From NCBI GenBank assembly GCA_030611885.1, contig JAUWOY010000004.1, positions 1-64,000 on the forward strand: a stretch of DNA of 64,000 bases, in the 5' to 3' direction. Position 1 is the stretch's first letter. Every line of letters begins with the position of its first letter. Below the pieces are notes generated by a model. It had not been told where the DNA came from. It ran no database searches and saw only the letters and a list, made by a program, of their open reading frames with translations. A program made the translations under genes and the position numbers. The DNA comes from Chloroflexota bacterium (GTDB lineage: Bacteria > Chloroflexota > Anaerolineae > VGOG01). Shown in pieces: positions 1 to 6,816 of this stretch.

Positions 1-106
1 GCCGGTTGAGTAGACCTTCAGGTCGTATCGAAACCCAGGATGCGAGCGGGTCTACCGACAACCCGCTTGGCCTCGATACGTCGCTACGCTCCTACTCGGC
101 CGGCGC
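1..106. repeat. REP-like palindromic element, family A, copy 1
   Basis: The arms GCCGGTTGAGTAG (1-13) and CTACTCGGCCGGC (92-104) are near-perfect inverted repeats around a spacer with phrases such as TATCGAAACC and GCTTGGCCTCGATACG. The same arms and spacer phrases recur at 23941-24070, and one arm at 59861-59877. This copy supplies the stop codon that ends the protease-like gene on the minus strand, so it looks inserted. The element may start before the window. Confidence 0.75.
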
Positions 107-292
107 TGGATTTGCCCTCCCCCGACTTTTTGAGAAGATACGGTTCTTGGCTACCCGCATGGGGATGGCCGTATAAGTAGCCCCGGTATCCAAGAGCATA
201 TTGACAGTGACGGATCGCCCGGCGACTCGATTGGTCAACTCAACAGCAACGACTACAATAGCCGTCCGGGGCCGGAAATATGCTCTAGGCAT
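92..292 (-). pseudogene. Retropepsin-like aspartic protease, 3' end lost to a REP element
   Basis: A 66-residue product carries the aspartic-protease signature LLDTGATYTAIP near residues 33-44, as in bacterial single-domain retropepsin-like proteins, which are normally around 110-140 residues and act as dimers. The second half, including the usual hydrophobic-hydrophobic-Gly motif, is absent: the frame runs into the REP element and stops at a TAG inside its arm. The start codon overlaps the end of the upstream gene by 8 bp, so the two were cotranscribed and probably translationally coupled. A functional protease is unlikely from this fragment. Confidence 0.6.
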
Positions 293-503
293 AGAAGATC
301 ACCGCCATGTCCTTGAGAATCTCACCAGTGTAGAAGATATAGAACTGTCCCTGCCTCTCGGCTATTTTGCCCCAGAGCGTCTCAGCGTCTTGGCTATGAG
401 CGAGGAGTTGTCCCTCAACAGGCACACCCAGCATGTCTTTCTCCTCTACTGCCAAGAGTATCCATTTATTGGGGTATTGATGCTTCAAGTCTTCGACCTT
501 CAT
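285..503 (-). CDS. Small conserved hypothetical protein paired with the protease-like gene
   Basis: The gene encodes 72 residues beginning MKVEDLKHQYPNKWILLAV, with a predicted beta-rich core (ILLAVEE, VEGQLLAHS, FYIFYTGEI). Small proteins of this appearance are often encoded directly before retropepsin-like or toxin-antitoxin partners, which matches the 8-bp overlap with the gene downstream. A GGAG ribosome-binding site precedes the ATG, and a TTGCGC-N17-TATAAT promoter lies about 110 bp upstream (610-638). No catalytic motif is visible, so I assign no function; a DUF5678-type relationship is possible but not demonstrated. Confidence 0.65.
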   Translation of the reverse strand: MKVEDLKHQYPNKWILLAVEEKDMLGVPVEGQLLAHSQDAETLWGKIAERQGQFYIFYTGEILKDMAVIFYA

Positions 504-609
504 AAGTGCCTCCCCGTCAACTGGCGTCGGGTTTGAAAGTTGTGTTGGCCTGGCACTGCCAGAAGCATACTCTTGCGTCCCATTTTGGCCAGATTACCAG
601 ACATCTACA

Positions 610-638
610 ATTATACATCACCTTGGACGAAAGCGCAA
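610..638 (-). promoter_or_regulatory. Sigma70-type promoter for the 503-92 gene pair
   Basis: Read on the minus strand: TTGCGC (638-633), 17-bp spacer, TATAAT (615-610), with GTGATG abutting the -10. The whole unit closely matches the promoter before the DUF499 operon (13953-13925), including the spacer, so the two appear to be copies of one regulatory module. Confidence 0.7.
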
Positions 639-673
639 CCCCTATTCTGCCTCAGGTTTGATCGGTGTGCTTA

Positions 674-2416
674 TTACCGGCAGATCAACATGGGGCGCCG
701 ACTCGCACGCAATATCTGGTCAACTGCGCTGCCGATCATCACCTCCAACATCGGGCTGAGCCCGTAGCCTCCCATGATGATCAGATCGCTCTCGTGTTCG
801 TCGGCCGTCTTCAGAATCGCCTCGGCGACTGGGCCTGTCTCCTTCACGAACGCGGCCTGCACGCCATGCGCTTCCAGGTAGCTTTGAGCGCGGGCCAGCG
901 TTTCCGACGTGGTGCGGCCCATTTCTATCACGGTTACAACGGTCAGAGGGATACGCCAGCGGCCCGACAGGTAGGTAGCCACGAAGAGCGCTTCGTCGGC
1001 TTTGGGGCTGCCGTCGTAGGCCAGCAGCGCACGGCTCAAGCTAGACGAAGACTCCGGCACCGCCAGCACGGGCCGGGGACAGCGCCGCAGCAAGGTGCTC
1101 AAGCCCGAACCGAGCCTGGCGATGGGTCGGGGTGCAGGGGGATAGGAAAGGCTCAAGACAACCAGATCGTTCCACCGGGCCCGTTCGCAAATCTTGCGCG
1201 GCACTTTCCCAACTTCGAGGGCCAGTCTCCCTGGAATGTCCGCCTCTTCGCAGCGCCGGTTGAACTCGGCCCGCACGGCTTGAGCTGCCTCACTGTCTCT
1301 TTGCGTCTCTGAGGGCGCCACGTGAAGGCCGTGCAGCCGCGCTCCCTCGCGTCGGGCAACTTCCAGCGCTTGCTCCAGGGCATGCCAGCCGCTCTCCTCG
1401 CCGTTGACGGCCACCAGAATATCGGCGAACAAGCGATCATGCTGACGAGCCGCCAATCGTTCTTTTCGCCATTGTCCAGGCGGTGGGCCGGCCTCGATCT
1501 CATCGGGCGTCACGGCATCCAGCAGTTTCTCACTGACGCGGGCGGCCACGCGCTTCGGCCTGGGGCTGAACCGGGTGGCCAGGTCGTCGGCTGCTGCTTC
1601 GGGATCAATCTCCCACCCCAACTCCTGCTCCAGCCCGGCGCGGTGCTCCGAGACCCACAGGTAGAGGTCGGTTTCGGTTCGCCCTGGGAAATCCCGCAGT
1701 ATGCCCCGTTGGCGGATAACTTGCACCACCGGCCAATAGACCTCATCGTACCAGTGGCCGACCGCCTCCTCGTACGGAATCTCGCGTTTCTGCTCCAGCC
1801 CCATGAAGTAGCGATGAACCTCGATGTGCTCTTTGAGTATGCGATACTGGCCGGGGGCGGTCACACTCAGGTCGGCCTGCGGACGGAGCTGGTCCAGGTG
1901 GGTGCGCTCCAAAAAGTCGGCGTACTCGGCCTTCAGAATCAAGTCATCGGGCTGGGTGTCGGGCGAGAGGGGCACTTTGGTGCGCACCTCGGTCACGTAG
2001 GCCTGGATGTGGGTCGCGCCAACTTGCCGGGCAACCGATACGCGGTGATTGCCATCGCGCACAAAATACGCTTCGCCTATCTGGTAGACCTCAATGGGCG
2101 GCAGCCCTCCCAGGCTGGTGACTTTCACCTTGACCCTCGCCCATCGCTCTTTGTCGCTATCCTGCCGGGGCAGGAAGCTGCGGGTAAAGTCGGCGTAGCG
2201 TCCCACACTCCCGACGATGGCGTCCAGTGGGATATCCCTCAATCCCCACGACGCGGCACCTCTGGCCTTTAACTTCTGGCGCACGTCCTCGTAGGAGAGC
2301 AGATCAGCCGACTTGCCGGTCAGGCGGGCCATGATTGCTTGTAGCGCAGCCTTGCGGCGCGCGCGGTGAAAGTCCCGCACTGCCGACGAAAAGCTCAGGA
2401 AACTCTGCTCACTCAT
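674..2416 (-). CDS. ParB/Srx-like domain fused to two universal stress protein domains
   Basis: In this 580-residue protein the N-terminal third contains a ParB/sulfiredoxin-type core (GNHRVSVARQVG preceded by IEVYQIGEAYFVRD, about residues 100-135), followed by a helical connector. Two USP (UspA-like, Rossmann-type ATP-binding) domains follow at about 335-445 and 455-580. The last USP keeps the typical IIMGGYGLSP...GSAVDQILR end, resembling the G-2x-G-9x-G(S/T) nucleotide-binding motif. The first USP is more divergent. The gene starts 15 bp after the metallophosphoesterase, suggesting an operon with it and the Fic gene. The role is probably stress-dependent nucleotide sensing; what the ParB-like part binds cannot be read from sequence. 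No signal peptide or membrane segment is seen, so it is cytosolic. Confidence 0.75.
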   Translation of the reverse strand: MSEQSFLSFSSAVRDFHRARRKAALQAIMARLTGKSADLLSYEDVRQKLKARGAASWGLRDIPLDAIVGSVGRYADFTRSFLPRQDSDKERWARVKVKVTSLGGLPPIEVYQIGEAYFVRDGNHRVSVARQVGATHIQAYVTEVRTKVPLSPDTQPDDLILKAEYADFLERTHLDQLRPQADLSVTAPGQYRILKEHIEVHRYFMGLEQKREIPYEEAVGHWYDEVYWPVVQVIRQRGILRDFPGRTETDLYLWVSEHRAGLEQELGWEIDPEAAADDLATRFSPRPKRVAARVSEKLLDAVTPDEIEAGPPPGQWRKERLAARQHDRLFADILVAVNGEESGWHALEQALEVARREGARLHGLHVAPSETQRDSEAAQAVRAEFNRRCEEADIPGRLALEVGKVPRKICERARWNDLVVLSLSYPPAPRPIARLGSGLSTLLRRCPRPVLAVPESSSSLSRALLAYDGSPKADEALFVATYLSGRWRIPLTVVTVIEMGRTTSETLARAQSYLEAHGVQAAFVKETGPVAEAILKTADEHESDLIIMGGYGLSPMLEVMIGSAVDQILRASRRPMLICR

Positions 2417-2431
2417 GATAATAGCCTCCGG

Positions 2432-3079
2432 TTATACCTCGTTACTTGTCGCCACATCAAAATGAATCACCTGATAGCCGTAGGTGTTCACCACCTGGGT
2501 GTGATGGTAAGTGGTACGAATGGTGGTATGCGGGCTGTAGACGTGCTGGTGGCCGTGGATCAGGTAGCGAGGGCGATAGACGTCCATCAAGCGCAGGAAG
2601 GTCTTGAACCCGGTGTGGCAGAGGTCAGTGCCATCGTGGATGCGGTAGGGCGGGGCGTGGGTAATCAGAATGTCCAGGAACCGGCCATGCCGCAGCCGAT
2701 TCCACCACATCGCCGGCGCCATCCGTAGCGCCTTCCAGCGCATGTCCTGCTCGGTGTACTGGTGGTCGCCCCGACCGCTGTAGCGCATCGAGCCCTCCAG
2801 CCCGCCGATGAGCAGCCCCTTGACTTTCACCACCCGCTCGTCCACGTTGATGCAGCCTGTGGGCGCGTACTTGAACTTGCCATCAGCGGTGTGAATCCCC
2901 TGGTCGTGATTGCCGAACACATAGAGCAGGGGCACGCCGAGCATGGTAACGATGTATTCCAAGTAGTTGGGCGACAAATCGCCGCAGGCCAGCACCAGGT
3001 CCACGTCGCCAAACCGCTGTTTGATGGCCGGGCTGTAGAGGCCCTCCACTACCCGGTCGCTGACTGTCAGGATCTTCAT
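2432..3079 (-). CDS. Calcineurin-like metallophosphoesterase
   Basis: I place the start at the ATG giving MKILTVSDRVVEGLYSP; a longer frame would run back into a repeat and the Fic stop. The 215-residue protein has the metallophosphoesterase blocks in order: the first metal-binding block degenerate (SDRV instead of D-x-H), then DLVLACGDLS (GD), FGNHDQG (GNHD), ITHAPPYRIHDG (H) and YLIHGHQHVY (GHxH). It is therefore a small cytosolic member of the ICC/YfcE-like group hydrolysing an unknown phosphoester. The altered first ligand (R where H is usual) may change metal occupancy. It sits between Fic (40 bp upstream) and ParB-USP (15 bp downstream) in one apparent operon, which hints at nucleotide or AMP chemistry shared with Fic. 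Confidence 0.85.
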   Translation of the reverse strand: MKILTVSDRVVEGLYSPAIKQRFGDVDLVLACGDLSPNYLEYIVTMLGVPLLYVFGNHDQGIHTADGKFKYAPTGCINVDERVVKVKGLLIGGLEGSMRYSGRGDHQYTEQDMRWKALRMAPAMWWNRLRHGRFLDILITHAPPYRIHDGTDLCHTGFKTFLRLMDVYRPRYLIHGHQHVYSPHTTIRTTYHHTQVVNTYGYQVIHFDVATSNEV

Positions 3080-3083
3080 TTTC

Positions 3084-3137
3084 GAAAATCGGGCAACAAT
3101 CGGGCAAAAAAGCGGGCAATCAGGCATCGGATTTTGC
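3084..3137. repeat. 11-bp triplet repeat plus Fic gene 3' end, copy 1
   Basis: On the minus strand this is three direct units of the form TGCCCG(A/C)TT plus spacer, immediately after the Fic stop codon. The block including the last Fic codons (AKSDA-stop) recurs at 4509-4563 as AKPDA-stop, and two of the units recur at 6221-6249. Confidence 0.8.
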
Positions 3138-4175
3138 CAGCCGATACCGCACTGCGCGCCCGGCCCCTTCGATTGCCAGTAGCCCATGCGCCGTCAACTC
3201 ACTCAGGTCATTACTGGCCGTCCGTTTGGAGACCTGGAACAGTTCTTGATATTCGCCGTTGCTGATGCTACCCCCACTCTGGCGCAGGTAGTCGAGCACC
3301 CTGATCTGGCGCGGGTTGAGAGAGATTTGCTCGGCCTCCGCTTCGATGCGATAAAGACCACTCAGTTCCTCCACTCGCCGCTCGACCCATACCATCTCTA
3401 CGGCGATCCCCTGCACAAAGTACTCCAGCCATTCCGTCAGGTCCTGGGTTTGGGGGTCAACGGAGCGGAGAGCCTCATAATAACTGAGCCGGTCCTGGTT
3501 GTAGTACTCGTCCAGGGCGAAGAAGCGCTTGGTGTCAAAGCTTCTCTGAGCCAGGATAAGCGTGGCCAGGGCCCGGGCTGTGCGCCCGTTGCCATCCACA
3601 AAGGGATGGATGCGGACGAACTCGTAGTGGGCGATCCCCGCCTCCAGCACGGACATCAGCTCCGCTGCCTCGGGACTGTTTAGCCAGGCGACCAGATCAG
3701 CCATCAGCCCAGGCATATCCTCCCAATCAGGTGGCTGATAGACGACCTCACCGGTAGACGACACAGCCACCACGACTGGTACACGACGGTACTGACCGGT
3801 CTCAGCGAGTGGCAGGAGGTCTTTCATCACCAGGGCGTGAAGACGCAGAATTGTCTCCTCCGTTACCGGCTGCTCCTGGCCCAGGAAATGGCGATCAACG
3901 TAGCGCAGTACCTCGGCGTAGTTGAGCACCTCCTGACGATGGCGGGGATGAGCCAGCACAGCGCGGCCAGCCAACAGGTCGCTGACCTCCTCCAGCGAGA
4001 GGGGGTTGCCTTCGATGCTGGTGGAGTGGTGAGCGCTGCGCACGAGGGCATCACGGCGCAGTTCGGCTTCCCAACGCGGCACGATAGGAGCGCGTAGGAT
4101 GCGGTCCCGTGCCACCTCAATGCGGGCAATCATCTCGATGAGAAGATCAGTGCGCTGGAAATTGGGTTTGAACAT
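3120..4175 (-). CDS. Fic/DOC family AMPylase-type protein with C-terminal winged helix
   Basis: The 351-residue protein has the Fic core motif HPFVDGNGRTAR at residues 190-201, with the catalytic histidine and the phosphate-binding GNGR. The autoinhibitory motif STSIEG at 51-56 fits the [S/T]xxxE[G/N] consensus with inhibitory Glu55, so this is a self-inhibited class II-like Fic protein. Residues 285-350 form a predicted winged helix (NGEYQELFQVSKRTASNDLSE), as in bacterial Fic proteins that also bind DNA. Expected activity is transfer of AMP (or another NMP) to a hydroxyl of a target protein. It is followed by metallophosphoesterase and USP genes. The upstream gene is a truncated methyltransferase, and a duplicate of the Fic 3' end lies further upstream. 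Confidence 0.9.
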   Translation of the reverse strand: MFKPNFQRTDLLIEMIARIEVARDRILRAPIVPRWEAELRRDALVRSAHHSTSIEGNPLSLEEVSDLLAGRAVLAHPRHRQEVLNYAEVLRYVDRHFLGQEQPVTEETILRLHALVMKDLLPLAETGQYRRVPVVVAVSSTGEVVYQPPDWEDMPGLMADLVAWLNSPEAAELMSVLEAGIAHYEFVRIHPFVDGNGRTARALATLILAQRSFDTKRFFALDEYYNQDRLSYYEALRSVDPQTQDLTEWLEYFVQGIAVEMVWVERRVEELSGLYRIEAEAEQISLNPRQIRVLDYLRQSGGSISNGEYQELFQVSKRTASNDLSELTAHGLLAIEGAGRAVRYRLAKSDA

Positions 4176-4195
4176 CGGATTACTTCACCTTTCTA

Positions 4196-4477
4196 CTATC
4201 GCAGCACCTCTGCCTCCGCTTGCCTGGACGCTCTATCCAGATACGGTTGCGTCCTATCCACCCCCGTCACCTGGAACCCACGACGCGCCAACTCCAGGGA
4301 GTGTCTTCCCACTCCACAACAAAGGTCGAGAATGTGCGCTCCCGGTTCAATCTCAAGAAGGGAGATGACTTGCTCCACCTCTGCCGGCGCATCCGACCAG
4401 CGCCGCTGAGTAAACAATGTAGGAGCCACTGTTTTCCAGAAGGTATTCTGCTCGTGCCAGGGTTTCGGTTCTTGCAT
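4196..4477 (-). pseudogene. SAM-dependent methyltransferase, N-terminal fragment A
   Basis: The 93 residues contain the start of a class I methyltransferase: MQEPKPWHEQNTFWKTVAP, then motif I LDLCCGVGRHSLELARRG and the acidic end of beta-2 (VTGVDRTQPYLDRA). The frame stops just after, where a complete enzyme would have about 150 more residues, and the Fic gene begins 20 bp later. A homologous 5' end (MQEVNPWHEQDAFWETVAP) occurs at 5989-6189. It is a broken copy; the intact relative is not in the window. Confidence 0.75.
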
Positions 4478-5277
4478 TTTAATACCTCCCTATGCTGTCG
4501 CCCAGTCAGAAAATCGGGCAATAATCGGGCAAGAAAGCGGGCAATCAGGCATCGGGTTTTGCCTACCGCGACATCTCCTCCTTCTACACCAGTGTGCTGT
4601 TCACCTTTACGTCGAGGCTGAAGATTCTGTGATACTGAGATTGAGCCCGATGTCCCGCCTGGAAAAATCACACGATCTGCGGGAGCTCTTGGTGTCCGTG
4701 TCCTCGGACTGGGGTCAAAAACAGCAGCAGGATGAGCTTGGATAATCCGGCGGATCGTTCTTTCAACGACATCAACAAATTCGACTGTGCTGATGATATA
4801 CTTATTAGGGTGTTTCTTCGAGAGGTCTTTAGCCTCTGCACTGGTGTTGGTCAGATATACATCATCTGGGAGCGACAACTGATGTGCGAGACTATCTCTG
4901 ACATCAGCCAATTTTGTTGCAATATCATCGTTTGAGAGGTTGGTCACGGGCGCAACCAGCCATGAAGTCTTGTCAACCATCCTAGGTACAAAAGCCCCAA
5001 GCAAGTTTTTGTTCTTTTCAAGAGACGGATTGACTGCTTCGGAAACCGCCAATATCACTGGGAATACTGTTGACATCGCTGCGAATCCCAATTCCTGCTT
5101 TGCACACTCCCTTGCCTCGCGTAAGAAGTGTTCAATGCTTCGCTGCGCATCAGATAGTGTTCTTCTAGTCACTTGATTTCTTCCCTTCAGTTTTACGATA
5201 GATAGATCCAAATATCTCTTCTGTCCAGCCGCGTTGGCCTCAAAAGATTCTTTCAATATGCAAAGATAGATTACCAA
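4267..5277 (-). CDS. HEPN-like protein, 3' end probably lost (frame runs on into remnants)
   Basis: The open frame is 336 residues, but only about residues 1-223 (to around 4608) look native; the remainder reads antisense-like through the duplicated repeat and the methyltransferase remnant in another frame. The native part is largely helical and contains VRDSLAHQ, where R127-x4-H132 fits the catalytic R-x4-6-H motif of HEPN ribonucleases. It overlaps the membrane JAMM gene by 38 bp, implying coupled translation. HEPN proteins are typically toxins in defence or toxin-antitoxin systems. The family assignment rests on this one motif and the helical context, so it is tentative; the C-terminal truncation makes present activity uncertain. 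Confidence 0.45.
   Translation of the reverse strand: MVIYLCILKESFEANAAGQKRYLDLSIVKLKGRNQVTRRTLSDAQRSIEHFLREARECAKQELGFAAMSTVFPVILAVSEAVNPSLEKNKNLLGAFVPRMVDKTSWLVAPVTNLSNDDIATKLADVRDSLAHQLSLPDDVYLTNTSAEAKDLSKKHPNKYIISTVEFVDVVERTIRRIIQAHPAAVFDPSPRTRTPRAPADRVIFPGGTSGSISVSQNLQPRRKGEQHTGVEGGDVAVGKTRCLIARFLARLLPDFLTGRQHREVLKCKNRNPGTSRIPSGKQWLLHCLLSGAGRMRRQRWSKSSPFLRLNRERTFSTFVVEWEDTPWSWRVVGSR
4509..4563. repeat. 11-bp triplet repeat plus Fic 3'-end remnant, copy 2
   Basis: The sequence is nearly identical to 3084-3137, including the codons for A-K-P-D-A-stop that mirror the end of the Fic gene. It lies directly upstream of methyltransferase fragment A on the minus strand, so a duplicated Fic gene end was once here. 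Confidence 0.8.
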
Positions 5278-5941
5278 GTTTTGATTGATCGTTAACCCTG
5301 TTTATAGCCTCTATGAATTCTGCAAGAGGTAGGAAGGCATTTGCTGGTGAACGAGAGTATTCATAGTGTCTTCCTCTTTCGCAGACGAATGAAACCAAAT
5401 TGATTCCTCGTTCGTTGAGGACCGACGAACGAACCCTGGCTGTTTCAATGTCTTGCTCGCTACGTCTAGTGCAATCCAGGTAACCTGGAGCTGGATTAGG
5501 ATGATTGTGAAAACATAGCACTGAAGTCGCGTCTTTTTCCTTTGCCACAACAGCAATCTCTTCTGCCGACAAATACGAGGAAACGCTCTCCCGACTTGGT
5601 CCCTTGTTTACCCAAGCAAGGAAAACCCTCTTGCCCCTTTCAAAGGCGATTATGATCCATTCATGTTTTTTGTATTTCAGGAGACCGGCAGCTAAAGAAG
5701 GAAATTCATACAGACTCTCATTTAGCTGATAAAATACACCGTCAGGGTTCATCTTTCTCTTGAACTCCTTATTAACATTGAACTCTCGACCATCAAATGA
5801 GAAATACATACGAATTTGCTTTTTGCGTCTTTTGTTCGCAAGCAGTCTTACTTCATCCTCTGTAAGTGGGCGTAAGTGGGTAACAATAAAGACCAGCGAA
5901 ACTAGCGCAAGAACGCTGATTACTACTAACAGGAGTTCCAT
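5240..5941 (-). CDS. Membrane-anchored JAMM/MPN (RadC-like) metalloprotease-fold protein
   Basis: This is a 233-residue protein. Residues 3-21 form one membrane helix (ELLLVVISVLALVSLVF). A JAMM-type metal site follows: H145-x-H147-P, then S161-x-x-D164 (HNHPNPAP ... RSEQDIETA). The loop between HxHP and S is a few residues longer than in RadC or deubiquitinase-type JAMM domains. A probable catalytic glutamate lies upstream in the EWIIIAF strand. The predicted role is zinc peptidase or isopeptidase at the membrane. The overlap with the HEPN-like gene suggests a two-gene unit such as toxin plus processing or sensor enzyme. Codon use is more AT-rich than in neighbouring operons, consistent with transfer. 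Confidence 0.7.
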   Translation of the reverse strand: MELLLVVISVLALVSLVFIVTHLRPLTEDEVRLLANKRRKKQIRMYFSFDGREFNVNKEFKRKMNPDGVFYQLNESLYEFPSLAAGLLKYKKHEWIIIAFERGKRVFLAWVNKGPSRESVSSYLSAEEIAVVAKEKDATSVLCFHNHPNPAPGYLDCTRRSEQDIETARVRSSVLNERGINLVSFVCERGRHYEYSRSPANAFLPLAEFIEAINRVNDQSKLGNLSLHIERIF

Positions 5942-5988
5942 AATCCCTTCACCATTCCCTTAGGCCAGAACTGTGCACAGTGCCCTTC

Positions 5989-6189
5989 TCAGAACCGCAT
6001 TTCGGCTATTTGCATCTCAATCAAATGTTGGTGAAGAGCTTGTCTCGTTCGTAGAGTTCTTCGACCAAGGCTTGGTTCGTCTGCCCCCACCTCTGTTAGA
6101 GCATCTGACCAGCGCCTCTGAACAAACAGTACAGGGGCTACTGTTTCCCAAAAGGCATCCTGCTCGTGCCAGGGATTCACTTCTTGCAT
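5989..6189 (-). pseudogene. Chimeric remnant: methyltransferase 5' end joined to a GH57 3'-end fragment
   Basis: The first ~35 codons repeat the start of methyltransferase fragment A (MQEVNPWHEQDAFWETVAP, RRWSDA). The DNA then switches to about 55 bp (6022-6078) matching the end of the GH57 gene (14168-14225, shared GAAGAGCTTGTCTCGTTCG), in another frame. No active protein is expected; it records a deletion or recombination between two loci. Confidence 0.65.
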
Positions 6190-6220
6190 TTTAATACCTC
6201 ACTACGCTGTAGTCCAGCCT

Positions 6221-6249
6221 GAAAATCGGGCAATAATCGGGCAAGAAGC
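6221..6249. repeat. 11-bp repeat, partial copy 3
   Basis: GAAAATCGGGCAATAATCGG and a following GCAAGAA match the repeats at 3084 and 4509, here upstream of the second methyltransferase remnant. The stretch 6250-6380 shows no gene or recognisable element. Confidence 0.75.
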
Positions 6250-6380
6250 TGCACCACAGAATTGGAGTTCAGGGGGATAGTTCCACATTGACTTGGCTTC
6301 AAGCTTCGACACGAGCAAACTGGGCCAGTCGCTTTGTGCCGATGGTCGCACGCAGAAAGCGTGAAGCGTTAGGATCTCCT

Positions 6381-6785
6381 CTATCCTCTCGTTAGATTAA
6401 ACCCCGCCACGAACAAATATGCCTTGGTCCGCTGGCACCGGTTGCCGAACAAGTCTCGCACGTAGAATCTCTTGGGATTCTTCCTTCCCTTCGGCAAGTA
6501 TGCCACCGCTTGGCGGCCAGATTCTTGTAGGTCTGCCCTCATGGGAAACACCACGAGAGGGTTCTGCCGGCTCATGTACTCATTGCGCGCCGCCAGCAGG
6601 TTGCGCATCACCTTCGCCGTCTCGGTGATGTCCTGAGCCTCCTCCAGCACCGCATCGAGCCCCTGCACGCGCAGCGATTGCGGCAGCGGCTCTCTGCGCT
6701 GCACCCGACGCAGGAACTCGATCAGTCCCATCGTCTCCTGGCACCGAAACTCGTCTTTGTCCTGTTCGATCAGATTGTAGCTCAT
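6381..6785 (-). CDS. Small uncharacterised protein at the end of the DUF499/PglZ/DUF1156 operon
   Basis: The 134-residue soluble, basic protein has a helical N-terminal half (MSYNLIEQDKDEFRCQETMG) and a C-terminal half with KGRKNPKRFYVRDLFGNRC. No catalytic motif is recognised. It starts 31 bp after the methylase stop, on the same strand, so it is most simply the last gene of that operon. Its position suggests a small accessory or specificity protein of the defence system. The basic RDLFGNRCQRTKAY stretch could contact nucleic acid (inference). Confidence 0.65.
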   Translation of the reverse strand: MSYNLIEQDKDEFRCQETMGLIEFLRRVQRREPLPQSLRVQGLDAVLEEAQDITETAKVMRNLLAARNEYMSRQNPLVVFPMRADLQESGRQAVAYLPKGRKNPKRFYVRDLFGNRCQRTKAYLFVAGFNLTRG

Positions 6786-6816
6786 CGCTTTCGCCTTCCC
6801 GCAGACTTCCGAAGTC

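Noticed and set aside
1322-2272. Long plus-strand open frame
   Set aside because: It lies wholly antisense to the ParB-USP gene, has no ribosome-binding site and reads as a GC-rich shadow frame.
4267-4600. C-terminal third of the HEPN-like open frame as native protein
   Set aside because: This stretch is the methyltransferase remnant and the Fic-end repeat read in another frame.
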